NCBI RefSeq assembly: GCF_041261205.1
Contig: NZ_JBGCCH010000002.1
Span: 1 to 64,000, forward strand
Length of the DNA: 64,000 nucleotides
Direction of reading: 5' to 3'
Origin: Catenulispora sp. MAP5-51
Lineage (GTDB): Bacteria > Actinomycetota > Actinomycetes > Streptomycetales > Catenulisporaceae
The notes under the pieces are model-generated. The model searched no databases. It saw only the letters and a program-made list of their open reading frames with translations, and had not been told where the DNA came from. A program made the position numbers and the translations under genes. Below are positions 36,852-45,078 of the stretch, piece by piece (the stretch's first letter is position 1; the number at the start of each line of letters is the position of its first letter).

Positions 36852-36913
36852 TGAGTCCTGGTTGCGCCGAGCCCCGGCCTGCTGAGCCCTGGTTGTGCCG
36901 ACCCCCGGCCTGC
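36852..36913. repeat. Two 31-bp tandem repeats
   Basis: TGAGTCCTGGTTGCGCCGAG... (36852-36882) is repeated at 36883-36913 with three mismatches. The array starts 9 nt after the DHFR-like stop and ends just before the helicase-associated gene's stop. Confidence 0.9.
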
Positions 36914-36931
36914 CAAGGCCCGCGACCCCGC

Positions 36932-39259
36932 TCAGCCGCCGGCCGCCAGCTCCTCCGCCAGCCCGACCACCGCCGCCGACCCCGGCAGCGCCTGGCGCTG
37001 CACCGCGTAGGGGTGGAACGAGGTCGCGCGCCGCGCCCGCGCGGTCGCGACCACCACCGGCGCGCCGCTGCCGTCCTCGTTCTCGCCCATCGGCGCGTAG
37101 CCGTTGGTCCGCAGTCCTTCGAGCAGTTCCTCCGGCGGCAGCTCCGAGACCGCGACGCCCGGCGCGATCCGGCGCAGGCCGAGACCTCCGGTGCGCCGGT
37201 CGGCCAGCATCTCGGTCAGCGCGGCGTCGTTGTCGGCGCGGACGTAGGAGACCGCGGAGCCGACGCGGACCCGGCCGTGGCGCCGCGCGACGTCGTCGAC
37301 CAGGTAGGTCAGGGCCTGCGGGATCTCGTGCAGCGAGTGCTCGGCCAGGAAGGCGTGCAGATCGCCGGCGGCGCGCCCGGCGTCGAAGGCGCGGCGGACC
37401 GAGGCGGTGGTGAAGCGGTAGACGGTCGCGGCGCCGGCCGACTCGATGTCGGCGATCAGCGCCATCTCCCGGGCCACCTCGGGGGCCAGCGGGCCGGGGG
37501 CGATCGCGGTCAGGTCGCCCTGGATCAGCACGTGCCGCACCGGTTCGGGCAGCGCCTGGGCCAACGTCGCGGCCAGCGCGTCGCGGGACAGGCCGAGCAG
37601 CAGGCCCCGGCCGTGCGCGGCCAGGATCCCGGCGCCGCCGCGCACCGGGGCGACCAGGCCGAGCCAGACCGCCTCGCGCAGCGTCCAGTCCACCAGCTGC
37701 CGCACCGCCGGGCCGCTGCGGCGCGGGCGCTCCCAGAACAGCCGGTCCACCACGGCCTCCAGCGGGCTGGTGGCGCCGGGCGGCAGCCGGTCGAGCTCGG
37801 CGAGCAGGTCCCGGCGCAGCTCGGTGACGGCCCAGGAGGCGACCTCCGCCGACAGCGGGGCCACCTGCCGGTTCCGCTCGTCCGGCGCCCCGACCCGGCC
37901 CGCGGCCCGGTCCGAGACCAGCCACGCCGCCGCCAGCTCGGCCCAGCGGCGCTCCGGCGGCAGGTCCAGCCAGCGGTCGTAGGCCGGGGTCGGCAGCCAG
38001 AAGCCGGAGGCCAGGTCGGCGGCCACGAGTCCGGCGGCGTAGGCCAGCTCGGCCAGGAAGGCGGCCTCCTCCTCGGGCACGTCGAGCAGCGCCGCGGTGC
38101 GCCGCAGATCCCTGATCCCCGCGCCGCCGGAGCGCAGGACGCCGGGCGGCCCGGAGGCCCAGGCGTCGAGCAGTTCCTCGACGCGCCGGGGCACGGCGAT
38201 CGCCGCCGCGCCGGCCGCCGCGTCGGCGTTGCGGGCGTCGTGCTGGACCACGGCGATCGGCGGCGGTTCGGAGGCCAGATCGCGGTGCAGACCGGAGCCG
38301 AAGACGTGGCGCCGCAGGAAGAAGGCGATCTCGCGGGGCAGCACGACGGTGTCCTCGGTCCAGCGGCCGAGGATGCCGCGGGCCAGGAGCCATTCGAGGG
38401 GGGATTCGCCGCTGTCGGGGGCCTGCGCTTGAGACTGTGCTGTCTCGCCCCGTGGCTCTTCCGCCGTCTCCTCCGTTGCCTCTTCCTCATCGGCGGAGGG
38501 CTGGTTGATCCGGCCGAACGGCGGCCCCCACACCAGTTTCTCCAGCACGGCTTCCACCCCGGCCGGCGCGGAGTCCAGCACGGCGCGCATCCGCGGCGGA
38601 TCGGCGGCCAGCGCCGAGATCGAGCCGACCGCGCTCACCGGGTCCGGCGTCGCGGGCAGGCCGAGCCGGCGCAGGAACGCCTGCATCCCGGCCGGAGAGG
38701 AGTTGTTCAACGCCGAGGCCAGCGGCGGTCCGAGACCGACCGGGTTCTCGCCCAAGGCCTCGCGCGCGTTCACCAGCGGCCGCAGCCCTTCGTCGGGTCC
38801 CCACAGCAGAGCGGTGTCCCGCAGCAGCGCGACGGCCTCGGCGACCTCGCCCTGCACGGGCAGGCCGAGCAGCGCCGCGGTCGAGGAAGCCGTGACCGGT
38901 TCCGGCGAGACGGCGAGCGCTTGGAGCACCTGCAAAGTGAATGCATCAAGTCGGTCCATCGCCAGCGCCACCGAGGCGCGCTGCGAGGCCCGCTCGGCCA
39001 GCGCCGCGATCGACGCCGGGGGCGGCACCGCCAGATCCGGCCGCACCGCCAGCAGATTCGCCAGCCGGGCCACCGGCCACGACCGCAGTTCGTCGGCGAG
39101 CGAACGCCTGCGCAAGGCCGTCGTCGCGGCCGCCGCCGGACCCGAAGTGTCCGAACCCTGAGACGCGCCGCCGTTCACCGAACCCCGATCGGCGCGCGTC
39201 ACCGCCCGTGCACCTGCGGTGACGGGTCGCGCGGAATGGCCGGGGTGTTCGGTGGGCAT
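36932..39259 (-). CDS. Helicase-associated protein (XPB partner, helicase_C_3)
   Basis: A 775-residue protein of the helicase-C-terminal-domain family. In mycobacteria the equivalent gene (Rv0862c type) sits beside the XPB helicase. After a ~50-residue disordered start, repeats of winged-helix-like segments follow (SLADELRSWPVARLANLLAVRPDL, LDAFTLQVLQALAV). A C-terminal XPB/Ssl2-like domain contains VLIQGDLTAIAPGPL and YVRADNDAALTEMLADR. An acidic linker lies at about residues 250-280. No Walker motifs are seen, so it is probably non-catalytic. ATG 39259. In this window XPB is 12.7 kb away in opposite orientation. Confidence 0.85.
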   Translation of the reverse strand: MPTEHPGHSARPVTAGARAVTRADRGSVNGGASQGSDTSGPAAAATTALRRRSLADELRSWPVARLANLLAVRPDLAVPPPASIAALAERASQRASVALAMDRLDAFTLQVLQALAVSPEPVTASSTAALLGLPVQGEVAEAVALLRDTALLWGPDEGLRPLVNAREALGENPVGLGPPLASALNNSSPAGMQAFLRRLGLPATPDPVSAVGSISALAADPPRMRAVLDSAPAGVEAVLEKLVWGPPFGRINQPSADEEEATEETAEEPRGETAQSQAQAPDSGESPLEWLLARGILGRWTEDTVVLPREIAFFLRRHVFGSGLHRDLASEPPPIAVVQHDARNADAAAGAAAIAVPRRVEELLDAWASGPPGVLRSGGAGIRDLRRTAALLDVPEEEAAFLAELAYAAGLVAADLASGFWLPTPAYDRWLDLPPERRWAELAAAWLVSDRAAGRVGAPDERNRQVAPLSAEVASWAVTELRRDLLAELDRLPPGATSPLEAVVDRLFWERPRRSGPAVRQLVDWTLREAVWLGLVAPVRGGAGILAAHGRGLLLGLSRDALAATLAQALPEPVRHVLIQGDLTAIAPGPLAPEVAREMALIADIESAGAATVYRFTTASVRRAFDAGRAAGDLHAFLAEHSLHEIPQALTYLVDDVARRHGRVRVGSAVSYVRADNDAALTEMLADRRTGGLGLRRIAPGVAVSELPPEELLEGLRTNGYAPMGENEDGSGAPVVVATARARRATSFHPYAVQRQALPGSAAVVGLAEELAAGG

Positions 39260-39376
39260 CACAGACAACGGTAGTCGAGTCCCGACGATCACAGCGCCCG
39301 CATACGATACGGATGCGGGCGCCGCAGGCGGCGCACGCGCCGCTTTGGGCTCAACGGAAACAGGGGGAACGCAGGG

Positions 39377-40378
39377 GTGACGGCCGAGACCGACCAGGAG
39401 ATGTTCCGATACCTGGCCGAGCTGTCGACGCTGGCGGAGGGTCGCATGTCGCCCACGTCGCGCAACCAGCTCGTGTCCCGCACCCGCTCGGAGATCGAGT
39501 CCCGGGTCACCGACCGCAAGGCCACGCGCGCCGCGGACGTGCGCCAGATCCTGCTCGGCATGGGCCGCCCCGAGGCCCTGGTGATGGCCGAGGCGAACAA
39601 GGACCCGCTCTACGCGGCCCGCGAACGGCAACGCCGCGGCGGGAGCAGCAGCAACAACGCGTACGGCGCGGCCTCCGTCTTCTCCCCCGAGGTCGACCCG
39701 GCCATCGCCCGGTTGGTCACCCCGGAGTCGCTGACCAACCCGCCGCCCGCCGGCTTCGGCGCGTCGGACTCCGACGGCGACATCCTGCCGGGGCCGGAGA
39801 TCCCCGCCGAACCGGACCCGTTCAACGCCGGCAGCACCGACTGGTACTACAGCGGCGAACCGGAGGAAGGCGGCGAGGGCGGAGGCGGAGGCGCCGGGCC
39901 GCAGATCCCGATCGAGAGCGGCAGCAGCTTCACCCCGACGCCGGGACCGGCCCCGTCGCCCCCGCCGGCGCCGATGGCCGCCGGGCCGATGGTGCGGCGC
40001 ACGGCGCAGGGCCACGCGCAGGCGCTGGCCGCGGTGACGGTCCTGTGCGTCGGCGCGATCGTCAACGCGGTGGCCATGTCGCCGTACACGATCGCCATCG
40101 TCGTGATCGGCTACCTGCTGGCGTTGACGTCGTACTCGTACACGCCCGGCGAGAAGCGGTTCGCGCTCATCGGCGTGCCGATCACCACGTTCGTGTTCTA
40201 CGCCTTCGGGCTGTTCCTGGCCCGCGGCCGCTCCACCGGCCACGACACGCCGTTGAACTCCAGCGACACCTGGCAGGCGGCCAAGGACGGGTTCACCGCG
40301 GTGCCGACGATGCTGGGCCTGCTCGGCGCGCTCTACCTGTTGTGGCGCCTGTTCAAGGCGGTCGCTAAATCCGGCTGA
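39377..40378 (+). CDS. HAAS-like N-terminal membrane protein
   Basis: A 333-residue protein. Residues 1-70 resemble the HAAS/DUF1700 signalling module (RYLAELSTLAEGRM, RSEIESRVTDRK, ILLGMGRPEALVMAE). Residues 85-200 are a Gly/Pro/Glu-rich linker. The C-terminal third has four predicted transmembrane helices. HAAS modules often work with PadR regulators, but none is seen here. GTG start. The last 14 bases overlap the convergent sucrase/ferredoxin-like gene. Confidence 0.7.
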   Translation: MTAETDQEMFRYLAELSTLAEGRMSPTSRNQLVSRTRSEIESRVTDRKATRAADVRQILLGMGRPEALVMAEANKDPLYAARERQRRGGSSSNNAYGAASVFSPEVDPAIARLVTPESLTNPPPAGFGASDSDGDILPGPEIPAEPDPFNAGSTDWYYSGEPEEGGEGGGGGAGPQIPIESGSSFTPTPGPAPSPPPAPMAAGPMVRRTAQGHAQALAAVTVLCVGAIVNAVAMSPYTIAIVVIGYLLALTSYSYTPGEKRFALIGVPITTFVFYAFGLFLARGRSTGHDTPLNSSDTWQAAKDGFTAVPTMLGLLGALYLLWRLFKAVAKSG

Positions 40379-41039
40379 TCCCGGCGCGGCCCCGGAAGTG
40401 CGCGGCGGACACCTCGCCGCGCAGGCAGCCGAAGGCGACCTCGGCGGCGGACGCGCGGTCCAGACGGCCGTGGTAGGTCCCGTCGGGCAGGCAGACCATG
40501 TTCGCCGCGAACTGGTCGCCGCCCACGTGCGTGGTCTCCCAGACCGGCAGCCCGCGCGCGGCCAGTTCCCGGGCGACCGGGGCGCCGTAGCGGGCGCAGC
40601 AGGCGTCGCGCTTGCCGTGCGTGCACACCAGCAGGACCCGCTCGCGCAGCAGCGTGCCGAAGCCGGGCGGACCGCCGTCGGCCAGCGCCGCGAGATTCAG
40701 CTTGGCGATGTCGTCGAGGTCCTCGGTGAGGCGCCGCTCCAGCCAGCGCGCGCCGAGCGGTCCGCCGGCGACGAAGACCGCCCGCTCGCCGGTCGCGGCG
40801 CGGCCCTGGCGGTCCGGTCTGCGGATCAGCTGCGGCCGCACGGTGTAGGCCGGCGCGGCGGTGAGCACCTCGATCACGCCGGCGGGCAGGTCCGGCGGCC
40901 AGCCGAAGGCCGGCCACGGTCCGGGGTGCTCCACCGCCAGCCACGCCTTCGCCCGCGGCGGCGCGGTGTCCCCCATCGGAGCGCGCGCGGCCCGGCACAG
41001 GGCGGCGCAGCCACCGAGGGCGGAATCGCAGACGGACAC
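40365..41039 (-). CDS. Sucrase/ferredoxin-like protein
   Basis: A 224-residue thioredoxin-fold protein of the Suc_Fer-like family (PF06999 type), expected to bind a [2Fe-2S] cluster. Cysteines are in SVCDSALGGCAALC at the N-terminus and in VCTHGKRDACCARYGAPVARELA. The HVGGDQFAANMVCLPDG segment is also characteristic. I prefer GTG at 41039 (SVCDSA), since the longer reading to 41135 adds unrelated sequence. The true reaction is unknown. An iron-box-like site lies about 175 bp upstream, suggesting induction under iron limitation. Confidence 0.82.
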   Translation of the reverse strand: MSVCDSALGGCAALCRAARAPMGDTAPPRAKAWLAVEHPGPWPAFGWPPDLPAGVIEVLTAAPAYTVRPQLIRRPDRQGRAATGERAVFVAGGPLGARWLERRLTEDLDDIAKLNLAALADGGPPGFGTLLRERVLLVCTHGKRDACCARYGAPVARELAARGLPVWETTHVGGDQFAANMVCLPDGTYHGRLDRASAAEVAFGCLRGEVSAAHFRGRAGISRI

Positions 41040-41213
41040 GGGCGGGTCTTTCGAGGCGGTGCGGTCACGCCCCGGCCCGATCGGGAGAGTGGAGCCTTGG
41101 GGTGATCGGGCCGGGAGTGTCGGGGGCGGTCGCAACGGGCACGGGTCGGAAGGGGGCCGGCCGGGGCCGGGCAGGTCGCGTCGAGTCAGTCAGTCGGGGC
41201 AGCGTCAAGCTAG

Positions 41214-41232
41214 TCAGGGTAGCCTCACCTTA
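41214..41232. promoter_or_regulatory. Iron-box-like operator (IdeR/DmdR type)
   Basis: TCAGGGTAGCCTCACCTTA matches the actinobacterial iron box TTAGGTTAGCCTAACCTAA at 15 of 19 positions. It lies upstream of the sucrase/ferredoxin-like gene (minus) and of the HAD gene (plus). Confidence 0.6.
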
Positions 41233-41333
41233 CCCCCGACCCCCGGCGTCCTACCCTCCCGACCTCCTCCACTCGCCCGAACCGGTGACCGCCGTCGTCC
41301 TGTGCGTGAAAGGTTCACCGATACGCTGATCGC

Positions 41334-41951
41334 ATGATCAGCACCCCGTTGACCGTGGGCTTCGACCTTGACATGACCCTGATCGACTCGCGGCCGGGCG
41401 TGCACGCGACGATGACCGAGCTGTCCCGGCGCACCGGCGTGGCCATCGACGCCGACGCCGTGGTCTCCCGGCTCGGGCCGCCGCTGGAGGAGGAGCTGGC
41501 GTACTGGTTCCCGCAGGAGCGCATCGCCGCGGTCGGGGACGAGTACCGCGCGCTGTACCCGGACTTCGCGATCGCGCCGGTGCCGGCGATGCCCGGCGCC
41601 GCCGAGGCGTTCGCGGCGATCCGCGAGCGGGCGGGGCGGGTCATGGTGATCACCGCCAAGTACGCCCCGAGCGCGCAGCTGCACCTGGAGCACCTCGGAC
41701 TGGTCCCGGACGTCCTCGTGGGCTGGCACTGGGGCCCGAAGAAGGGCGAGGCGCTGCGGGAGCACGGCGCGAGCGTCTACGTCGGCGACCACATCGGCGA
41801 CATCCTGGGCGCGCGGGCCGGCGGCGCGGTGGCCGTCTCGGTCGCCACCGGGCCGGTCAGCGCGGCCGACCTGGCCGCCGCCGGAGCCGACGCCGTGCTG
41901 GCCGACCTGCGTGGTTTCCCCGCCTGGCTGGACGGGTATTTGGCCGCCTGA
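41334..41951 (+). CDS. HAD-family hydrolase
   Basis: A 205-residue haloacid-dehalogenase phosphatase. Motif I is FDLDMTLID (nucleophile D11, general acid D13), motif II is in MVITAK, and motif III/IV is PKKGEALREHGASVYVGDHIGDILGARAGG. A small alpha-helical cap lies between motifs I and II, as in phosphoglycolate-phosphatase-like members. The substrate is unknown. Monocistronic, upstream of the cold-shock gene by about 105 nt. Confidence 0.9.
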   Translation: MISTPLTVGFDLDMTLIDSRPGVHATMTELSRRTGVAIDADAVVSRLGPPLEEELAYWFPQERIAAVGDEYRALYPDFAIAPVPAMPGAAEAFAAIRERAGRVMVITAKYAPSAQLHLEHLGLVPDVLVGWHWGPKKGEALREHGASVYVGDHIGDILGARAGGAVAVSVATGPVSAADLAAAGADAVLADLRGFPAWLDGYLAA

Positions 41952-42058
41952 CACGGCCGGTCGAGCCCTGGGATAACCCTGCCCAAGGCGGACGTTTCCT
42001 GGTTACGCTTACCCCGCAAGAGTGAATCACCGACGACAGCAGACGCGAGGGTCCCACC

Positions 42059-42454
42059 GTGCCTACCGGCAAGATCAAGTGGTACGACACCGAAAAGGGT
42101 TTCGGCTTCATCACCCGCGACGACGGGCCCGACGTGTTCATGCACTCCTCGGCCCTGCCCGCGGACGCCGCCGAGCTCAAGAGCGGGCAGCGGGTCGAGT
42201 TCGGGGTGGCCGCCGGCAAGCGCGGCGACACCGCGATAGGCGTGCGGCTGCTGGAGACCCGGCCGAGCGTCGAGGCCGCGGTGGCGGCCCGCGACCGCAA
42301 GCCGACCGAGGAGATGGTCGTCATCGTCGAGGACGTGATGAAGCTGCTCGACGGCATGTCCGAGACCTTCCGCCGGGGCAAGTACCCGGACAAGGCCACC
42401 TCGCGCAAGCTCGCCGGGGTCCTGCGGGCGGTCGCCGACCAGCTGGAGAGCTGA
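42059..42454 (+). CDS. Cold-shock domain protein with C-terminal extension
   Basis: A 131-residue RNA/ssDNA-binding protein. The N-terminal 65 residues are a cold-shock domain with RNP-1 KGFGFI and RNP-2 DVFMH. A further ~65 residues, helical and charged (VEDVMKLLDGMSETFRRGKYPDKATSRKLAGVLRAVADQLES), follow. Ordinary CspA proteins end at about 67-70 residues, so this is the longer actinobacterial form (CspB/Rv0871 type). GTG start. Confidence 0.9.
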   Translation: MPTGKIKWYDTEKGFGFITRDDGPDVFMHSSALPADAAELKSGQRVEFGVAAGKRGDTAIGVRLLETRPSVEAAVAARDRKPTEEMVVIVEDVMKLLDGMSETFRRGKYPDKATSRKLAGVLRAVADQLES

Positions 42455-42528
42455 CCGGACGCCCCGGGCGGGCCACCACATCGTGAACGGCTATGCCGCC
42501 GAACCCGCGCACCTCGCATAATCGCAGC

Positions 42529-43728
42529 ATGAGCGCTGATCGGAACATAGCCCGGGTAACCGCCACAGCCGCAGTCCACGCGGGGCGAACCGTCACGAAC
42601 CCGACTCCGCCGATCGATCTGTCGGCGACCTACTACCTGCCCGGCGTCGATGCGGGCGGCGAGAGCTACGAGGCGCTCGTCGCCGGCGGCCCGCCCACCG
42701 CCGAGGGCGGCCTGGTCTACCAGCGGATGTGGAACCCCACGACCGCCGGTTTCGAGCGCGCGCTGGCCGAGCTGGAGGGCCTGCCCGAGGCGGTGTCCTT
42801 CGCCAGCGGCATGGCCGCGATCACCGCCTGCCTGCTGGCGGCGACGGCCACCGCGGCCGCCGAGGGCAAGCGGCACATCGTGGCGCTGCGGCCGATCTAC
42901 GGCGGCACCGACGGCCTGCTGACCAAGGGGACGCTGGGCACCGAGGTCACCTGGGTGGACGGCCCGGCGGACATCGCCCCGGCGCTGGCCGCCCGGCCGG
43001 ACACCGCGCTGGTGGTGGTCGAGACCCCGGCCAACCCGACCGCGCGGCTGGTCGACCTCGACGCGGTCGCCGCGGCCTGCGGGGACGTGCCGTACCTGGT
43101 GGACTCCACGTTCGCGACCCCGGTCCTGCAGCAGCCGGCCCGGCACGGCGCGACGCTGGTCGTGCACAGCGCCACGAAGTACCTCGGCGGGCACTGCGAC
43201 GTCCTCGGCGGCGTGGTCGCGACCACCTCGGAGTGGGCAGCACGGCTGCGGGACATCCGGATCCAGACCGGCGGCCTGCTGCACCCGCTGGCCGGCTACC
43301 TGCTGCACCGGGGCCTGCAGACGCTGCCGCTGCGCGTGAAGCGCTCCTCGGAGACCGCCGGGGCGCTCGCCTCCTGGCTGGCCGCGCACCCGGCCGTGGA
43401 GCGCGTGCACTACCCCGGCCTGCCCGGCGGCGACCCGGACGGTCTGATCGGCCCGGACAAGCAGATGCTGCTGCCCGGCGCGATGATGTCGTTCGAGATG
43501 CGCGGCGGCTACGAGGCGGCGGCGACGGTCGCCGAGAACGTCCGGCTGATCATGCACGCGGCCTCGCTGGGCGGCGCCGAGTCGCTGATCACCCATCCCG
43601 CCTCGCTGAGCCACCGGAACGTCGTGCCCGACGCCCGGCCGGACGCCGGGCTGCTGCGGTTCTCGGTGGGCCTGGAGGACGCCGAGGACCTCATCGCGGA
43701 CCTCGACGCGGCGTTCGCGAAGATCTAG
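42529..43728 (+). CDS. Trans-sulfuration PLP enzyme (cystathionine synthase/lyase family)
   Basis: A 399-residue Cys/Met-metabolism PLP enzyme. The PLP lysine is K217 in VVHSATKYLGGH. Other family segments are FASGMAAI, ETPANPTARLVDLDAVAA and SLGGAESLITHPAS. Cystathionine gamma-synthase, gamma-lyase and methionine gamma-lyase cannot be told apart safely by eye. ATG 42529 follows AATCGCAGC and has no strong ribosome site; a longer reading starts at 42493. The stop codon TAG lies inside the left end of the 196-bp inverted-repeat element. Confidence 0.88.
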   Translation: MSADRNIARVTATAAVHAGRTVTNPTPPIDLSATYYLPGVDAGGESYEALVAGGPPTAEGGLVYQRMWNPTTAGFERALAELEGLPEAVSFASGMAAITACLLAATATAAAEGKRHIVALRPIYGGTDGLLTKGTLGTEVTWVDGPADIAPALAARPDTALVVVETPANPTARLVDLDAVAAACGDVPYLVDSTFATPVLQQPARHGATLVVHSATKYLGGHCDVLGGVVATTSEWAARLRDIRIQTGGLLHPLAGYLLHRGLQTLPLRVKRSSETAGALASWLAAHPAVERVHYPGLPGGDPDGLIGPDKQMLLPGAMMSFEMRGGYEAAATVAENVRLIMHAASLGGAESLITHPASLSHRNVVPDARPDAGLLRFSVGLEDAEDLIADLDAAFAKI

Positions 43729-43920
43729 ACGATTGATTCCTGGGGGTACCGGCGGCGAAACGGTTGATCAGCGGCGCCTGGCCGCCCCGGCCGACCACCC
43801 ACAGCCAACCAGGATGAGGGAGGTCGTCCGTGACGCCCATGCTTGCTGCTGAACCGTTTCGCAAGACTGCTTGCCAGGTGCGGTGCTGCTTGCCGGAACC
43901 CCCAGAAATCAATCGTCTAG
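43725..43920. mobile_element. MITE-like 196-bp inverted-repeat element
   Basis: The ends CTAGACGATTGATTCCTGGGGGTACCGG (43725-43752) and its reverse complement (43893-43920) match at 26 of 28 positions. Inside, GCGAAACGGTT (43755-43765) and AACCGTTTCGC (43852-43862) form a second inverted repeat. CTAG at both extremes fits a 4-bp target duplication of YTAR type. There is no transposase, only about 85 bp between the inner repeats. The left CTAG contains the stop codon of the preceding gene. A miniature non-autonomous transposon is the best explanation; a structured RNA is the alternative. Confidence 0.6.
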
Positions 43921-44002
43921 TCCGGCCCGTCACCCGTTTCCCCCGTCACCCGTTTCCCCCACCCCACATGCACCACAGCGGCCCCGGGGCGATAAAGGCT
44001 CC

Positions 44003-44362
44003 ATGGACCCACTGGAGCTCACGCGGCTGGACCTGCTCTGGGCTCTGATCCGGGTCCTGCTCGGCGGGACGTTCCTGCGCAGGGCCTGGTTCCACGGCGT
44101 CTCCTCGTGGTCCGACTGGCTGCTGGTGCTCGCCCTGACCGGGGCCGGGGTGGGGCTGGTCTTCGGGATCGTCATGCGGTTCGCGGCGGTCGGCGCGGCC
44201 GTGCTGCTGATGGCGGTGCACGGCCATCCGGCCGTGGACCACCGTCTGGTCTTCGCGCTCGTCGTCGTGGGCATCGGCTTCACGACGCTGGGATGGCGGT
44301 ACGGCCTGGGACGGTGGTGGTCCGGCACCCCGCTCGTGCAGCGGCATCCTTGGCTGGCGTGA
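44003..44362 (+). CDS. Small four-helix membrane protein
   Basis: A 119-residue membrane protein. It begins MDPLELTRLDLLWALIRVLLGGTFL and has about four hydrophobic segments, with an HGHPAVDHR loop between the third and fourth. The arrangement is DoxX-like in size but lacks a clear family motif. ATG 44003 is about 80 bp after the MITE-like element, which may supply or disrupt its promoter region. It is 44 nt upstream of marC in the same direction. Confidence 0.65.
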   Translation: MDPLELTRLDLLWALIRVLLGGTFLRRAWFHGVSSWSDWLLVLALTGAGVGLVFGIVMRFAAVGAAVLLMAVHGHPAVDHRLVFALVVVGIGFTTLGWRYGLGRWWSGTPLVQRHPWLA

Positions 44363-44406
44363 ACGGACGTGGAAACAAAGTCCTTCCAGGTGATAGGTCT
44401 TCGTGC

Positions 44407-45018
44407 GTGTTCGACAGCAAGCTCTTCCTCGAGGCGTACATCACCCTGTTCGTCATCATGGACCCGCCGGGGACCCTGCCGATCTTCCTGGCGCTGACCA
44501 ACGGCCGCAGCAAGGCCGAGCGCACGAAGGCGGCGTGGCAGGCGGCGCTGGTGGCGTTCTGCGTCATCTGCGTGTTCGCGTTGTTCGGCCAGCAGATCCT
44601 GGACTACCTCGGCGTGACGCTGCCCGCGCTTCAGGCCTCCGGCGGGCTGCTGCTCCTGCTGATCGCGCTGGAACTGCTGACCGGCCGCAGCGAGGAGCCC
44701 TCGCACTCCAACGAGGCGGTGAACGTCGCCCTGGTCCCGCTGGGCACGCCGCTGCTGGCCGGGCCCGGCGCGATCGTCGCGGTGATGGTGTTCGCCAAAC
44801 GCACCGGGCACCACTGGGCCGGCATCGACGCGGTGGCCCTGGCGATCGTGGCGATCCACATCACGCTGTGGCTCACCATGCGCTTCTCGGTCCAGGTGAT
44901 CCGGGTCATCAAGGACTCCGGCGTGACCCTGGTGACGCGCATCGCCGGTCTGCTGCTGTCCGCGATCGCGGTGCAGATGGTGGCCGACGCGGTGCGGGCG
45001 TTCATCAAGGCCGGATGA
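44407..45018 (+). CDS. MarC-family membrane protein
   Basis: A 203-residue integral membrane protein with six helices of the MarC/UPF0056 family. The hallmarks FVIMDPPGTLPIFLALT, ALVPLGTPLLAGPGAI and IAGLLLSAIAVQMVADAV are all present. The link to multiple antibiotic resistance was disproved for E. coli MarC, so the function is open. GTG start at 44407 with AGG about 9 nt upstream. Confidence 0.9.
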   Translation: MFDSKLFLEAYITLFVIMDPPGTLPIFLALTNGRSKAERTKAAWQAALVAFCVICVFALFGQQILDYLGVTLPALQASGGLLLLLIALELLTGRSEEPSHSNEAVNVALVPLGTPLLAGPGAIVAVMVFAKRTGHHWAGIDAVALAIVAIHITLWLTMRFSVQVIRVIKDSGVTLVTRIAGLLLSAIAVQMVADAVRAFIKAG

Positions 45019-45047
45019 GATCGATGCCGGGTGAGATCGATGCCGGA
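45016..45047. repeat. Two 16-bp tandem repeats at the marC stop
   Basis: TGAGATCGATGCCGG(G/A) is repeated twice in direct succession. The first T-G-A is the marC stop codon. Confidence 0.85.
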
Positions 45048-45078
45048 TGACCGCCTCCCGGTGACCTAGGATTTTTCC

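Noticed and set aside
43691-43933. 80-codon minus-strand frame spanning the inverted-repeat element
   Set aside because: It crosses both element ends and the antisense end of the trans-sulfuration gene; no ribosome site or family supports it.
43830-44048. 72-codon + strand frame with a GGGAGG site inside the element
   Set aside because: It overlaps the next gene in another frame and its composition beyond the element is unlike coding sequence, though the ribosome site is notable.
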